DNA of 64,000 nt from Drosophila pseudoobscura. Taxonomy: Eukaryota; Arthropoda; Insecta; Diptera; Drosophilidae. Under the pieces are notes generated by a model. That model was given only the letters and a program-made list of their open reading frames with translations. It did no database searches and was not told where the DNA came from. Position 1 is the first letter of the stretch, and each line of letters starts with the position of its first letter. The stretch is taken from contig NC_046683.1 in NCBI RefSeq assembly GCF_009870125.1, positions 4,898,001-4,962,000 on the forward strand. Reading direction: 5' to 3'. Shown here one piece after another: positions 1 to 12,150 of the stretch. Position numbers and translations under genes: made by a program.

Positions 1-1560
1 ATGAAAACTTGAAGCTCTCACGGTCATTGAGGTGACTAGGGTCTTGCTGCGCCCATCGTAGGCTTACACCCACTAATCGGATATCCCCCAAGTAAGTGCG
101 TTTCCCTTGTTTCTGACTCAGTCTAAAATGATGGCTACAATTTTAGGTCTTTGGCGTGCAGCTTCCTCGCCAGCTTATTGCAGTTGCCTTTCAGGAACAT
201 CAGTTGTTCAAGTATGACGAAAAACGGCGGTAGGTACATGTCCCAGTCTCTGTGATCCTTCTCCAAATACGTCCTTATTGCAGCGAGTATCGTCCGGTTT
301 ACTCTCTCGGCTGCAATGCCTTGCGGCGGGTATGAACGTCTTCAACAGGAACTGCTTTTCGTTGTCGAAGTGGATCACCTCTCAAAGTCGCAGAGGATTC
401 AAGAGGTCTTCAATCGAAGATATCGCAGATGTGCCTGGAAATCCGGGGCTATCTCCAAGAGACCGTCCAAATAAACAAAAACGTTTGATCTGAGCTGAGT
501 CGGGAACACCTCTGCGAGGACTGTGGATCTCCAGAAGTCTATACCCAAGTACATGGCTTGCTCTAGGTACGGGCATATTCAAAACACAATCTCTTTGTTC
601 ATTCCGTTGTATCCCACCCAGAGTTCTGTTTTGTCGATTATGGACCTGTCGTCCCCAGAGGCTGTCTTGACGATCGAGACCTAATTATCCATCTCTACTC
701 CGAGGTGGGCAAGGAGCTCACGACTGCCATTTCCTAAGACACTAACGGATGCCCCAGTATCTAAGAGTCCAGCAATCGGATGTCCTCTGATCTGCACTTC
801 GGCAAAAGCTCTGGGATAGCGTCCTGCTCCTCGTCGATCTAATCATCGAGTCCCTTTTTCACGACTCGCACCGTTTCGGAGTCAACCAAGGGTGTGGTGA
901 GTCTAGCCGCCAGCCTGCGCATCGCTCTAAAATATTCTTTCACAGATTCGACAGATTTTTGCCATCGCTCATCGCCACCCACTGCTCGGAGCCGGGACAC
1001 CCATTCGTCCTTCAAATCCTCCCATACTTCCGCAGGCCGTTCTCGGACAAATTGCCAATACCACTCCGCCGTCTTCCAGCACTTGGATCCAGATCTGCAT
1101 CGGCTATTCCACGGCGCCAATTCTGGCTCAGCCTCGCCGGCTTCCTTGAGACTGACTGTGGATTCCGTACGGCTTCGTCCTTGGATCTTTTGGGCATGGT
1201 TCCTGTGTTTGGCTCCTGCCAGAGGTAAGCTGGAGACTGCTGATCGCCATTATTATTCTTGCTCCCAACGATGGTCTGGTCTTTTCCCAACCCAGGTCTT
1301 GGATCATTGCCACGTTCTGGCGCAGGGGCGCCACCGCCTCTGTTATGGCCCCCATCAGCTCCTGGCCCTGGCAAACTCCAGCTGTCGCCTTCATCCCCTC
1401 AGTGCCAGGTGTGTCACCGCCTTGCATCTGTCCTTTGAGGTTACCTGGTGGAGGAGTCCTGCGAGTCACCCTACCTGAGATACGGATCATAATGTTCTGA
1501 ATCTCACTGCAATGCGCAGCAGTCCTCCCATCCTCTCGCTGTTGTGGCTCCTCCTCCCCC
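1..1560 (-). mobile_element. Ty3/gypsy-type LTR retrotransposon fragment (Osvaldo/Ulysses-like), internally deleted
   Basis: Reading leftward on the minus strand, pieces of gag, protease, a scrap of reverse transcriptase and integrase follow each other in retroelement order. Gag-like frames lie at about 1490-840 and are broken by frameshifts. An aspartic protease motif (LLDTGAS) is read at about 770-740, and LGIDFW, as in protease domains of this clade, near 550. A short VYLDG segment near 470 resembles the reverse transcriptase YLDD box. An integrase-core stretch (ERVNRTILAAIRTYL) lies near 310-270. Most of reverse transcriptase is missing and several stops interrupt the frames, so the copy is dead. 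No LTR could be defined, and the element may continue left of base 1. Clade assignment is from memory of family motifs. Confidence 0.75.
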
Positions 1561-2240
1561 CATTCGAATCAATTAGCAATTCATTATTTTGCTTATAATT
1601 TCCATCTAATCTTAAAAATGTTACCTTTACTAACCTACGCCTGCCTATTGATGCCTTCCTCATCGTATTCTTAAGGGGTGCTCATATAAATAAATAGATA
1701 TGGATATCTAATATAATAAATATAAATAATTACATATACATATGTATATAAGGAAGAATATGTAGATAAATATGGACGGACTTAAATTATGATTTTAACA
1801 AATTAAAAAAAAATTGAATTGAAGTAAATAAGTTAAATAAATAACTAATGCTATTCTCTCGCTTCCTAGCAGGCCGAGGGACCCGCACTACGTGGCCAGT
1901 ATGGTTCTCCAGGATCCCCCGACCAGGTGGCGCCATTCCTCGCTTAGCTCTTCACCTTAAATTTTGGCCTTGCCACTCTGTCTAAAACTATTTGCCCCCT
2001 CCTCAACAATCTTTCCGATAGAAAATAAAGATTAAGATTCAGCTCAGCATTAGGTCATAAAAATAGGTATATAAATAAAAATAATAGTTCCAAATTAAAA
2101 AGCTACATATTCCTAAAACTTTATGGATTTTCTCTTTGTTTCTTGTTTTCTTTTTGCGATATATATTGTTATATATATATCACGATATATATTATATTCG
2201 TACACATCATCTCACATCACTAGCGATATCCGATAGATAA
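1561..2240. other. AT-rich spacer, no gene seen
   Basis: Mostly AT-rich sequence with short TA-rich tracts (1680-1860 and 2040-2200). A GC-richer patch at 1865-1990 contains TGGCGCC when read on the minus strand. That could be a remnant of a retroelement primer-binding site, since it lies upstream of the gag remnant, but the match is only seven bases. No coding potential is apparent. Confidence 0.4.
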
Positions 2241-2242
2241 GC

Positions 2243-2775
2243 TTGCCTATCGTTACGCGTACCACACAAATTCCAGAATTTTCCGCAGAGAACGTCGGCG
2301 ACAAAGTATTGTCAAAACGACCGCACGGAATAATTTTTAAAGCAGAAGGAATACCCAATACCATCCGAGTGACAAAAACTGGGATAAAGCCAGTGAAAAA
2401 GCCCATAAACTTCCCCGAGGAGTCGCTGAAAACGAAGAAGAAGTATACAAAAGTTGGCCGGAAACATCCGCTGGAATGGCCCATCCGCAGTACGGCTTCG
2501 ATCGTGGCTTGAAGCCCCTCAAAATACTGAGCGCAACCTTTGCAAAGGGCCCACTCATGTTCCTGATGAAGTGGCAAGGCATTGATCAGGCCGACCTGGT
2601 GCTCGCCAAAGATGCCATGGAACACTGCCCGCACCTTATCACGGAGTTCTACGCCGCCAGCCCCGACGGATCAGCCCTGGAGGTCAATGAGGAGGCCGAT
2701 GCCGGGCCTGTTAGTAACTACCAGACGTCGGATGAGGAAGTCATAGAGTATATACCCGAAGAAGACGACGACTAA
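2243..2775 (+). pseudogene. HP1-family copy: decayed chromodomain, open chromoshadow domain
   Basis: Two overlapping frames look like one HP1b-type protein. The first (2243-2512) begins with EFSAENVGDK and later has EESLKTKKK, matching the two ends of an HP1b chromodomain, but the core is unrecognisable. The second (2476-2775, 99 residues) carries a clear chromoshadow domain (YGFDRGLKPLKIL, LMFLMKWQGIDQADLV, CPHLITEFY) and an acidic tail. The frames differ by one base and no usable intron separates them, so the full-length protein is broken. A chromoshadow-only protein from the ATG at 2476 remains possible. The HP1 dimer-interface isoleucine appears to be threonine, and the tryptophan that binds PxVxL peptides is lost. 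There are no introns, and AATAAA signals occur at 2794 and near 2835, consistent with a retrocopy. It could be a pseudogene or a lineage-specific chromoshadow-only paralogue. Confidence 0.7.
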
Positions 2776-5700
2776 GCAGAGACCCCCCATCGGAATAAAC
2801 TTTGTTTCTTATTGCGGGCCACAAAAGCCTCTAAAAAAATAAAATGGCGTCTGCAGTCGCATAAATACAAGTGAAGTTGCACACATCTCATTGTTCTTCC
2901 AATTCTATTTCGATTTTCTTTCGCCGCTTTGTGCGGCCGCGCAACGCACTGCTGCTGTTTCAATTCTCTTTTGCTCTATCCTTCGCTTCGGACCGAGGGC
3001 TGATTTCGCCTGCCGCAGGTAGCTGAAACGGAAAGCAAAAACAAAATGCATACGACAGACGCCGAGCGAGTCCAGAGCTCGGCCCAGGTCTCGGAGAAAA
3101 TATGCCTCGTCATACCCAAGGCATGCAATTTGTTATTGTACTATTGGGCATTCCGTTCTGAGCGATTCGCTTGTGCGAGGTTCGCCACAGACTGTTCATA
3201 CCAGACCCGAAAGCACACACATACATACATACATACATACATACATTGTACATCGTTTCTGCGCCTTTGCTGTGTTTGCATTTGCTGTTGGATTCTGGAA
3301 ACGACTCGGCTGCCCAGACGCGCGACTCCGCTATGGAACGACTATTTGGTACCGTCCCTCAAGCAACATCCTGGTACATGTTGGTGAAAGTACCGTACCG
3401 GTACCGTAGTTCTGTACCTTCTTCCGTCTCCCTAAGCATATTCAGACGCTTCATTTGCGTTGTCTCCGGCTAATGCCTCGAATGGCATGAATAATGCTTT
3501 CTATTTGTCTTTGTGCTTCTCTGAATGAGTCATTTTTATTCATAATTTTGTACTTAATTAGGCGCCGCCTCAGCCGAGAACTCTTCAGAATCCAGCACCA
3601 GCCAAGGCAAACGAGAATGGCCGCTTTCTTTGATACCCTTTCTTTGAAAAACGTATGAAACTGTACTGACGAAAGGGGACATCTTTTTCCTCATGCGAAC
3701 GGACACGATCTTTGAGAGGAATATCGTACTGGCCTGACATCGAAAATATCTTCACCCGGATTCACAATGGAGCCATTGTACATGTATTTGTACGTGTCAT
3801 ATTTCCAATGGCTAAAATGGGGAATACCTTCTGCAAGGGTACTAAAAATGGAAATGAAGATTCCAAAAAAAATATTTGGGTGCCTGGGAGGCGGAGATAA
3901 ATAACAGGAAAATGAGGGAGGGCCTGCAAGATGGCGGTACCAAATATTGGTATTGGATTCATAATGAGAAGGAGTACTGCTGGAATCGGGAAATACAAAG
4001 GGAATACTCGTAGTTGTTTTTTGATATTAAATTGAAATCCTTAAAGCGACCGACCGTCTATGGAAAAGTGAGCTTTGAAAAGGGAACTCGTTACATTTAA
4101 TAATTATTCGGTGTCTTTCATTATTGTATTCGGTTTGTAGATCCACTTATTCCTTGCACGAACCGTTTAGGGTCCTACAACCCTACGAACCATATATGTA
4201 TGCACCTCTACTATGTATCTCGTATATTGTAATTGGTATTCGTTTTTGTATGATGGGCCACTGATGGTCACACAGCGGTCTTTGGTTTCTTAGGACATGC
4301 CCATTCTCGGTTTCCAATCGGTAACGAATCGGTAATCTTGGGTAACCGCTAGCCATTAGGCGCTACCCTTTTTGCCCCGCTTTCTGGGGCTCGGGCTGGG
4401 TCTGGGGGCTGGTGTCTGGCAGATATGATTTGATTTTTTTGTTGGGGCGGATTATCAGCTTTTGGCCTTAGCGCACGGCTCACTTGAGTGCCCCCGCCTC
4501 CTTGCCTCGCCTCTTTCCCGTCGCCTTCCTTGGGCCACCCTCTGTCTTGCTGTCTGTCTGTCTGCCTCTTTCAGTGCTTCTGCTGCTGCTGCTGCTTCTG
4601 AGGAACTGTGGCAAATTGAATTTGATCTTTTTCATCGATTAATTTGGTCTAGGCCGGCGCTTTCCCTGGCTCTCTGCTTTAGTCTGCTTCTGCCCCATTC
4701 TTTATCTGTGTGCCGCTGTCTTCCTACCCGCCCGTCTCCCTATCCAATTAGACTTTGGTGCCCAAAACGGGCAGGCAATGCAATAAAACACACACCCGCC
4801 CGCCCCCCTCGCCACCATGAAGGGTGTGCAAAAGAACACATGTAGACTGGCAGGGAGACAGAGTGAGAGAGAGCCATTGTATGTGTTGCAGAAGCAGCAG
4901 CACCTGGCCAAGTCTTTGCCCGCTGCCACTGCCGCTGCCACTGCCACTGCCACTGTTTCTTGCAACCTCTTTGGCTTCATTCCTTTCGCCGTACTTCTGT
5001 CGCTCGTTTCGCGTATTTTCCTATTCCCTCTGGCGGCCACCTGCCACCCCTTCATCCTGCACTCGGCACTCGGCACGCAAGGTCAGTGCAGCGCACGTAA
5101 GTATGCAACACATAATTTCTGCCCTCTGCCACTCTGCCACCCTGCCGCCCTGCCGCCCAGCATGTTCAATCACTTTGCATGGCATTTGCTGCATGCAACT
5201 TCGTTTACATTGAATGCAGCACCCGCCACGAGGGAGTGGCAAGTGTATCCTTGTGCCGCTTCCACATACCACATTCCACCCCTCCACGCCTCCACGCCTC
5301 TGTGTCCGGAGAGGACGAGGACCCAGTTACAGAGCCCTTCCGAAAAATTCTAAATATAGAAGCAGCAGCCCCCGTCTACAGGCCCCCGCCCCCGCCCTTT
5401 CCTTCCTGTTGCCATTTGAAGTTCTGGCGGCCCACACGGAATGACTCAGTTGTCCCTGCCAGACGCCCCACCCGCCCCACCACCCACTGCTCCGCCCTGC
5501 AGCGCACTCCGCAGTGCGAAATCGAAAATCGAAAGTGTGCCAAGAAGGGAAGCAGAAAGAGAAAAACAAAAAAAAAAAAAAACGGGCCAAGACGCAAGAA
5601 AAATGACAACAAAAGGAAATTGTGTCATAAAAAGTTTTTCGATTGCGCGACGCGCAACCAAACCGAGGAACAACAACAGCAACAGCAAACGATTCACTTG

Positions 5701-6520
5701 TGAGCTTCAGACCAGGCCAAGACAGGAGGGGAGGAGGGACAGCAGGAGCAGGAGGGGATAGTGCGAGGAAGCATTGTCCTTCCATAGAGTGGGAGAGAAA
5801 GACCAGGGACCAGGGACCAGGGAGTGGGACCCCGGACTGAAGCTGAAGCTGAAGCTGAGACTTGGCCAATTTATTCCGCTGTTCTGCTCTGCTCTGTTCT
5901 GCTGCCTGGCATATTTACTTGTCAGGGCTAAAAGCAAAGCTTACGCCAAAAAATATTGACATAGTAAGAAAGCGCTCCACTCGCACAGACACAAACACAC
6001 ATGAACATGATAAGCAAACAATAGGCCAAAGCAAAGCAAACAACCCGAACACAGGACACAGGACACAGAAGAAAGGACAAGAAAAGCGGAAAAGAAAAGC
6101 CCAACCATACTCATAGCAGGAAAGCCACAATCCGTGGAACGAAGCTGCGAATACCCTCACAGACCGAAAGAGCACCTGTATCCTTGTATCCTTATAGCCA
6201 TGTATCCTGCATCCATGTATCCATAGTTCCTTAAGAACTTTGCAGTAAGGAAGTCCGGATTTCGAATGAGTTGCATTAACCGTCCATTGAGAAGGCGCAC
6301 ATCTGTTAAGGAGTTACGGAGCAGACAACAAATCCACTTCATTGGGAAACAGCTTGGAATATGTTGACAGAATACGAGTGCAGTGCCTCCATGGCAGGAT
6401 ATCCATACCTCGGGGTCTGTGTATTCCGATGTGTGTGCCAGATGAATGCCTTTTCATATCCGTGAAAAAACGGCAGAAGGTTTTCAAATATCGCACCCGC
6501 ACCAGCGAAGCGGCACCGGC
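2776..6520. other. Intergenic region with simple repeats, no supported gene
   Basis: No conserved protein is seen in any frame. The region contains a CATA microsatellite, a nested CGGTACCG-like palindromic run near 3390-3410, pyrimidine- and CTG-rich sequence at 4480-5060, an A-run near 5570, and GA-rich sequence to 5860. Open frames here follow low-complexity composition and lack recognisable domains. Confidence 0.5.
3214..3246. repeat. CATA tetranucleotide microsatellite
   Basis: A perfect run of CATA units follows a short CA run. It is a simple-sequence repeat with no sign of function. Confidence 0.9.
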
Positions 6521-6529
6521 GATGGGCCG

Positions 6530-6954
6530 CAAAAGATGAAGTTCTATTTGGATCTCTTGGAGGAGACCTTGTCGCATCCACGAGCACAAAAATTTCTATG
6601 AGGAGGACTGTCTATGGAGGACTACGACTGGGCAAGTGGCAAGCTCCGTCTGGATGACGTCAAAAATCTGTTGCCTGGGACAGGCCTGTCGCGGATCTTC
6701 GAGGTGCTGACTCGCTCGTTGTGGAGGTCAGCAACACGGACAGTGTGACCTGCCCGATTGTGGGTCCGCAATGGTCCTACAACCAATGGCTGAATCTGGA
6801 GGGCTTTTCTCAGCACGTTGTCGAGCTGCTGCACTCGCCAATGGCCAAAATTCAGGCAGGGATCGATGTATCCGACTGGTTGGACTATCTGAAAGGATTC
6901 AAAGCCAGCGTCGGACCCAACAGAGGAAGCCTAGAGGCCACATTTACATCTTAA
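6530..6954 (+). pseudogene. Unidentified coding relic with one stop and one frameshift
   Basis: Three stretches read like ordinary protein. KMKFYLDLLEETL begins near 6533. In the same frame, after an internal stop near 6600, MEDYDWASGKLRLDDVKNLL begins at 6614. A second frame from about 6721 to 6954 then contains CPIVGPQWSYNQWLNLEGF and DVSDWLDYLKGF, ending in a stop. The composition (W, Y, D and L rich, no repeats) differs from the low-complexity surroundings, which is why I treat it as decayed coding sequence. I do not recognise the parent family. It may instead be a gene whose short introns I failed to place. Confidence 0.4.
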
Positions 6955-8111
6955 TACAGCTACTACGCATGTACAATGTGCATATACGAAAAAATATCAT
7001 ATGTGTATCAGTGTATTATCTCTGTTGCCCTGTATTTCTGTCCTTCTTTAAGACATGTTCGACTGAGAGAGAGACTCGTTCGGAGAGGATCAAAAGGAAC
7101 GAGACAACGAGAGCTCTCGTCGAGCGTGTTCCTCTGCAGAAGCGAGTGATGGATAAATGGGAATTGTTTGGCTTTCAAGCGAGTGGACCGCAATAAGTCG
7201 CAGGGTACTTTCATAGGAAGGAAGATTGGAAGTTTAGAAGGGTCCCAATTGAGTCCTCGGAGGAGCATGAGATGGATCCTTGGGCCATCTCCTTTGGCTG
7301 AATTTGAAATCGAAGAGATGGGAACATGTAGAGACATTTAGCAATTAAGCGGAATGTCAAGAAGGCTTATTAGACACCAATTATTGAGGGCGCCAGGATC
7401 AGATTGAAGAACTAGCGCGGACTCGGATTCCAATATACTATGATTTAAAACTTAAAATAAAGAACTTTCTGTTTCCTTGAACCAAGAACAGCCTTATTAA
7501 ATAATGCTTAAACCTAGTTAAAACTATATATTAACATAAGTTGGACCTATAGCTAATGAGGCCTTAAGCCTTTCCCATGGTACAGTGGGGGATTCCATTC
7601 CATTGTTTTAATTATAGATTCAGCATTCCATTAAAGGATCCTGGTAGTTGTTTTCCTGTATGATTTATATCCGAATTAAGTTCGAATTGAATAGTATTTA
7701 CACATAAATATATATTTTGAGGACACCTTTGATAGTGAGAGATTTGTCCATAGAAACGCGGACACGTGGAGGACCTTATCCTATCTACTGCTTTCGTACA
7801 TATGTGTGTGTGTGTATCTGACGGATCTGTTCATAAATATGCTCGCAGTTGGCATTTGGCAAACTTCGAAGACCCCGGCCATCCGCTGGGGTATGAAAAT
7901 AATCTTTTCGCAAAATCGAAGAAGGCCGGCCCCTACATACATATATGTATGCCCTATTTATCTCTCCCTCGCTCTCCCACTCCCCCTCCGGCTCCCACTC
8001 TAGCCGAGCGGCAATAACTGTAATAGTTTTACAGCGCCAGCCGAAAAGTATGCTGCGACATTTGGGCGGACGACAGGCTGGCGTCGACAGTTGGACAAGC
8101 ACTGGATAGAG

Positions 8112-8131
8112 TGAGAGAGAGAGAGAGAGAG
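8112..8131. repeat. GA dinucleotide microsatellite
   Basis: A nearly uninterrupted GA run. Such tracts can bind GAGA factor in Drosophila, but none of the surrounding sequence identifies a promoter. Confidence 0.8.
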
Positions 8132-10612
8132 TGAGTGGGGGAGCCGTCTCCGGCTTGAAGAATATGTCAAGAGTGAATCGAAAGTGGATGCAGGAGTGGG
8201 AGTGCATTTGGGGTAGGCTGTGTAACAGGTAAGGGTACTCATTTATTTGCATTTGTCTGGGAGCACTTTTGGAGCCCCTCCACGCTCCACGCTCCACGCC
8301 CCTCTCCACACTCCTCGTTTTTGTCTTGTTTTTAACGGTGAATCCTGGCTGATTTTAATTATATTTGCGGCCTGTTCGCAGTCTCGCCTAAAAGCTTTCC
8401 GGGCAGGGCCACGCCTGCCAGCCTGCCATCCGCCCACCGCCAGCCGGCAGGCGACGAGCAAGCAACTCGGTAGAACACGAAATTCATAAATTAATGCATG
8501 GCGTGTTGTTGGCTATTAAAAGCAATGAGCAGGCACATGCGAGAGAGACAGACAGACAGAGAGCAGGATGGCAGCAGACCAGGACACACCAGCAGGCTGT
8601 AGGCTGTGGGCTGTGGGCTGTGGGCGGACGGGGAAGGGCAGACAGAGATAAAGAGAGTTCCGCTTAGGGACTTACACACACACACACACACACGCGAAAG
8701 GAGGCAGGCATTGGCATTGGCCAACGCACATTAACATAAAACCGACATCAAGCACCAGCACCATCTAGACCAGGCCAAAAGCAGAAGGAGGCAGAGCCAA
8801 AGACAGCGAAAAGCCAAGCCAAATTCAAGTGCTGCCTGTGTCTTGCCCTTCTAAGGGACTCTGAGGCGAATGATGGCGATGGAGTCTTGCCATCCAACTC
8901 TTCGGCTCCTTCTCGTATGAAAGAGAGCCGATCTGTAACTCTACAGAATCCGGGCCAAAGAACCTCCCTGGTTCCCTGGGAGTACGAATGTTGATTGGTC
9001 TAGCCCTAGGGCCCGCAGGGACACGGCGCGACTGTGACTGTTGACCCCGATCCGTGCACACACCATCGCTTATCCAATACACCCGAAAAGCACTCTGCGA
9101 GCAAAGAAACGGAAAAAGAGAAAGAACAAATAAATTTACATATTGCGCACGTGCTTTGGCAGTGGCTTTTCCTTTGAGTTCCAGCTTCTGGTTCCGGTGC
9201 CGCCGAAAGCAGGCTCTGGCTATGGGATTCTTTATTTCATTTAATGGCCAGAGACTAGGCGACTAGGCGACAATGCGGCGAACCCGAAACCGTACCCGTA
9301 CCCGTACCCGTACCCGAAAGCCCCCGCCCAGTGGCTGCCGAACTGTGCGCCCGCCCGGGCTGCGGGCTGCTTGCCAACATTTTACATATGTATCTACACA
9401 TGTAATTGTCCTCCCTCCAGGCAACTTGGCAGATGCCTGCCCAGAGGGTCACGGGGCAGTGGCACCAGCCCGAGTCCCTGCTCCCTGCCTCCTGCCCCCT
9501 GCTCGGAGTAGATTTGATAGTCAGTGGAATGTTAATAAACTTGTTTTGATACTACAACCCATATCTTGGCCAGTGGCAGCCAAGCAGCCCAACAGCCCAA
9601 CAGCCACCGACCAGAGGACAAGGTCAACGAGGACAAGGACGAGAACGAGAGCGTAGGACAGGAAGTCAGCAGGTGGTCCAGCTCCGGCGGTTATTGGCTA
9701 TCGATAAATGCTGTTTTGCATCCAAACCATCCGCAAAGCGGAAACGGAAGCCGCATGGCCAGCGGATAACAGGCATAAAACAAAGCTCCGATTGCCGTGC
9801 TGGAATATATTCCCATATATTCTGCCATTAAATTGCCACAGTTAAATGAATTAAACAACGGCTGCACCAAAGACTGCCAGCCAGGCTATTGAAACGTTTT
9901 CCCTCTCCAGTAGCACTCGCAGATTCAAAACTATACTTAAGTGGCCCTCAAATTGCACATCAAACTATTATAAAGCCGTAAACCACCGATCGGAGGGGGA
10001 AGAAGTAGCCTGGGCACGTGCTCTACAGAATCAATCTAGCTGATTGATTGATTTGACCCGGCTTGAGGACTCCCCCCATAGGATCTGGCTGGCTCCCCCC
10101 CACTCCGAGGCCTTGCGGTTTATTAACGTTGAGCCACAAAAGTAGAGCACTTAGACGCCCATTCATGGGACATGTCCTGGTCAGGACTTTTGGCAGTTTC
10201 CCTGCCAGCAAATCTTATTTACGATTTGTCACATTAAATATGTAAAAAGTGAAAATTGAAAATTTTCGCCCGAAAGCAGTCAAACAGGGAATGGGGCTGG
10301 GAATGGGCGGCACAGTCAACGCAAAAAGTCAACTGCCAGCGGCACATTGTACATGCCCATACATGTGTACATATATTTACATATATACATTATGTGTGTG
10401 TGTGTGTGCTTTTTATTTTTTATTTTTATTTTTATTTATTTTATGTTAACAGCAAATTGCGGCGCCCGTCAGCTTGGACCTCGTTGCTGTTGTCGCTGCT
10501 GGTACATTTTTAATGTTTTGGCTCTTTTCATTTGGCCAAAACACACACAAACACACACATACATGCAGAGCGACACATGCGTGACAAAATTGTTGTGCTC
10601 TTCTGGTGGTTA

Positions 10613-10745
10613 TTTTTATACCCGATACGAAACCGTGTACGAGGGTGTATCCGATTCGCTTAGGTGTATGTAACAGCCAAGACGCCTGGGGGAAGTGTGT
10701 TTGACACTATATGAACTCCATATCAGGGTCAACAGCCAACAGACA
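10613..10745 (+). repeat. Degenerate dispersed repeat (ATACCCG ... GTAACAGCC family)
   Basis: This stretch contains TTTTTATACCCGATACG, then GTATGTAACAGCC, then CTATATG and ATCAGGGTCAACAGCC in that order. The arrangement resembles a very common Drosophila dispersed repeat recalled from many loci; I cannot name its family with certainty. It is diverged and non-coding. Confidence 0.45.
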
Positions 10746-12127
10746 ACAGCCAACAGCCAACAGCCTAGGCAACTACTATACGGGTACATACTCCTATGTA
10801 CCCACATACATATACATATGTACATTTGTGAGTGAAAGTGCCAAGCAGATTTGAAGGTATGCCCCCCAGTCCTTAGAGTCCTTACGTATATCGTATATCG
10901 CAGAATATATGTACCTACGAGGTACGAACACTGGTTTATATTATTTATATATTTTGTGCACTACCGCATATCCATATTCCGTGGCAGTGCTAGTTTTTTG
11001 CGGTTTTTCATATTCCAATTTCCGAAAGTGTCGAAGTTTCAGTAACGCTTTTGTGGCAATGTGGTGGATATTTGGACTGCGGCTTGTCATTTATGCATAT
11101 CACAATTCTCTACTAATTATTTAGCGAAGCATTTTTCGGATATGCAACTGTTATCGACTGTCAGAGGGGAGCTTCACCCCTTTAAAGTGCCACAAAAGTT
11201 ATCTTTTAACTCTTAATTAGCCCAGTAATTGGTGTCCAGGTTCAGGGACACTCTTAATTGCATTCTTTCAAGTATATTCGCTTAGCGAAAATGGTTCTTG
11301 GATTAAAAACAGATAACAGCATGAACCTTTTAAGGTCTATTTGCCACATCTATAACTCCCTCTGTCATACCTTATCCCCTGAACTATCCCTTAAAAGCTT
11401 TTAACTTCTCATTTTGCCTGCTTTGATACTAAGTTCCATTATAAGCAGATAATAGTAAATTAAATAAATCGGATATTAGCTTATTTATTGGACTATTTTT
11501 CTGAAATTTTCTTGTATATCACGAATCATCTTTCTTATAATTATAATTGTTTAAAATAGTTCAGTTTCGAAACAGTTTATGGACAGAATTACATATATAC
11601 AAATTATATGTTAAATATCCATGGAGATGCCCATCTATTTTTTGGATAATCCTGAAGAGCAAAGCTTCCGTCTCCTTTCTTCCTGTCTCGAGTACCGAGA
11701 GTAAAGGGTATGCGACCAAATCGTGTCATTGGGCTTTCGTTTTCCTTCTTTGTGTTGTTCTTTTTGGTTGGGGAATGGGTAGGGGGGGGGGGGGGGTGGG
11801 GTGGTAAAACTTGCTTAAGATTTGCGCGACATTTGTGTTGGTGGCATTCGGCATTCGGCATTGTTTGCATATTTGCGACGCTGCCGAATGTCTAACGGTT
11901 ATCGGGCGGGGGGGTTGTGGGCTGGATTTCGTGAGAGCGGAACCATTCAATTTCACGTTGCCTTCCCTCACCCCTCCCCTCTCCACCCCACACACTACTT
12001 TTCCGTGTCCGTTCTCCCTTTCCCGGTCCCTTTATGCCGAGAACTTCGTTTACCTTTTAGCAATTTCTTTAAATATTTAAGTAGCTTCCCCCCCTCCCCC
12101 ACCTTGTTCCTGTTGCTCCCACTCTCT

Positions 12128-12150
12128 TGTGTGTGTGTGTGTGTGTGTGT
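12128..12150. repeat. TG dinucleotide microsatellite
   Basis: A perfect TG run of about eleven to twelve units. Simple-sequence repeat. Confidence 0.9.

Noticed and set aside
1925..1940. Retroelement primer-binding site (TGGCGCC on the minus strand)
   Set aside because: Only seven bases match and no LTR end was found beside it.
4462..5703. Several overlapping frames of 120-180 codons
   Set aside because: All come from CTG-, CCG- or A-rich low-complexity DNA and contain no domain, promoter or splice pattern.
10249..10513. Frames ending in Phe/Tyr/Leu-rich stretches that look like membrane segments
   Set aside because: They are translations of TG and TTTTA repeats.
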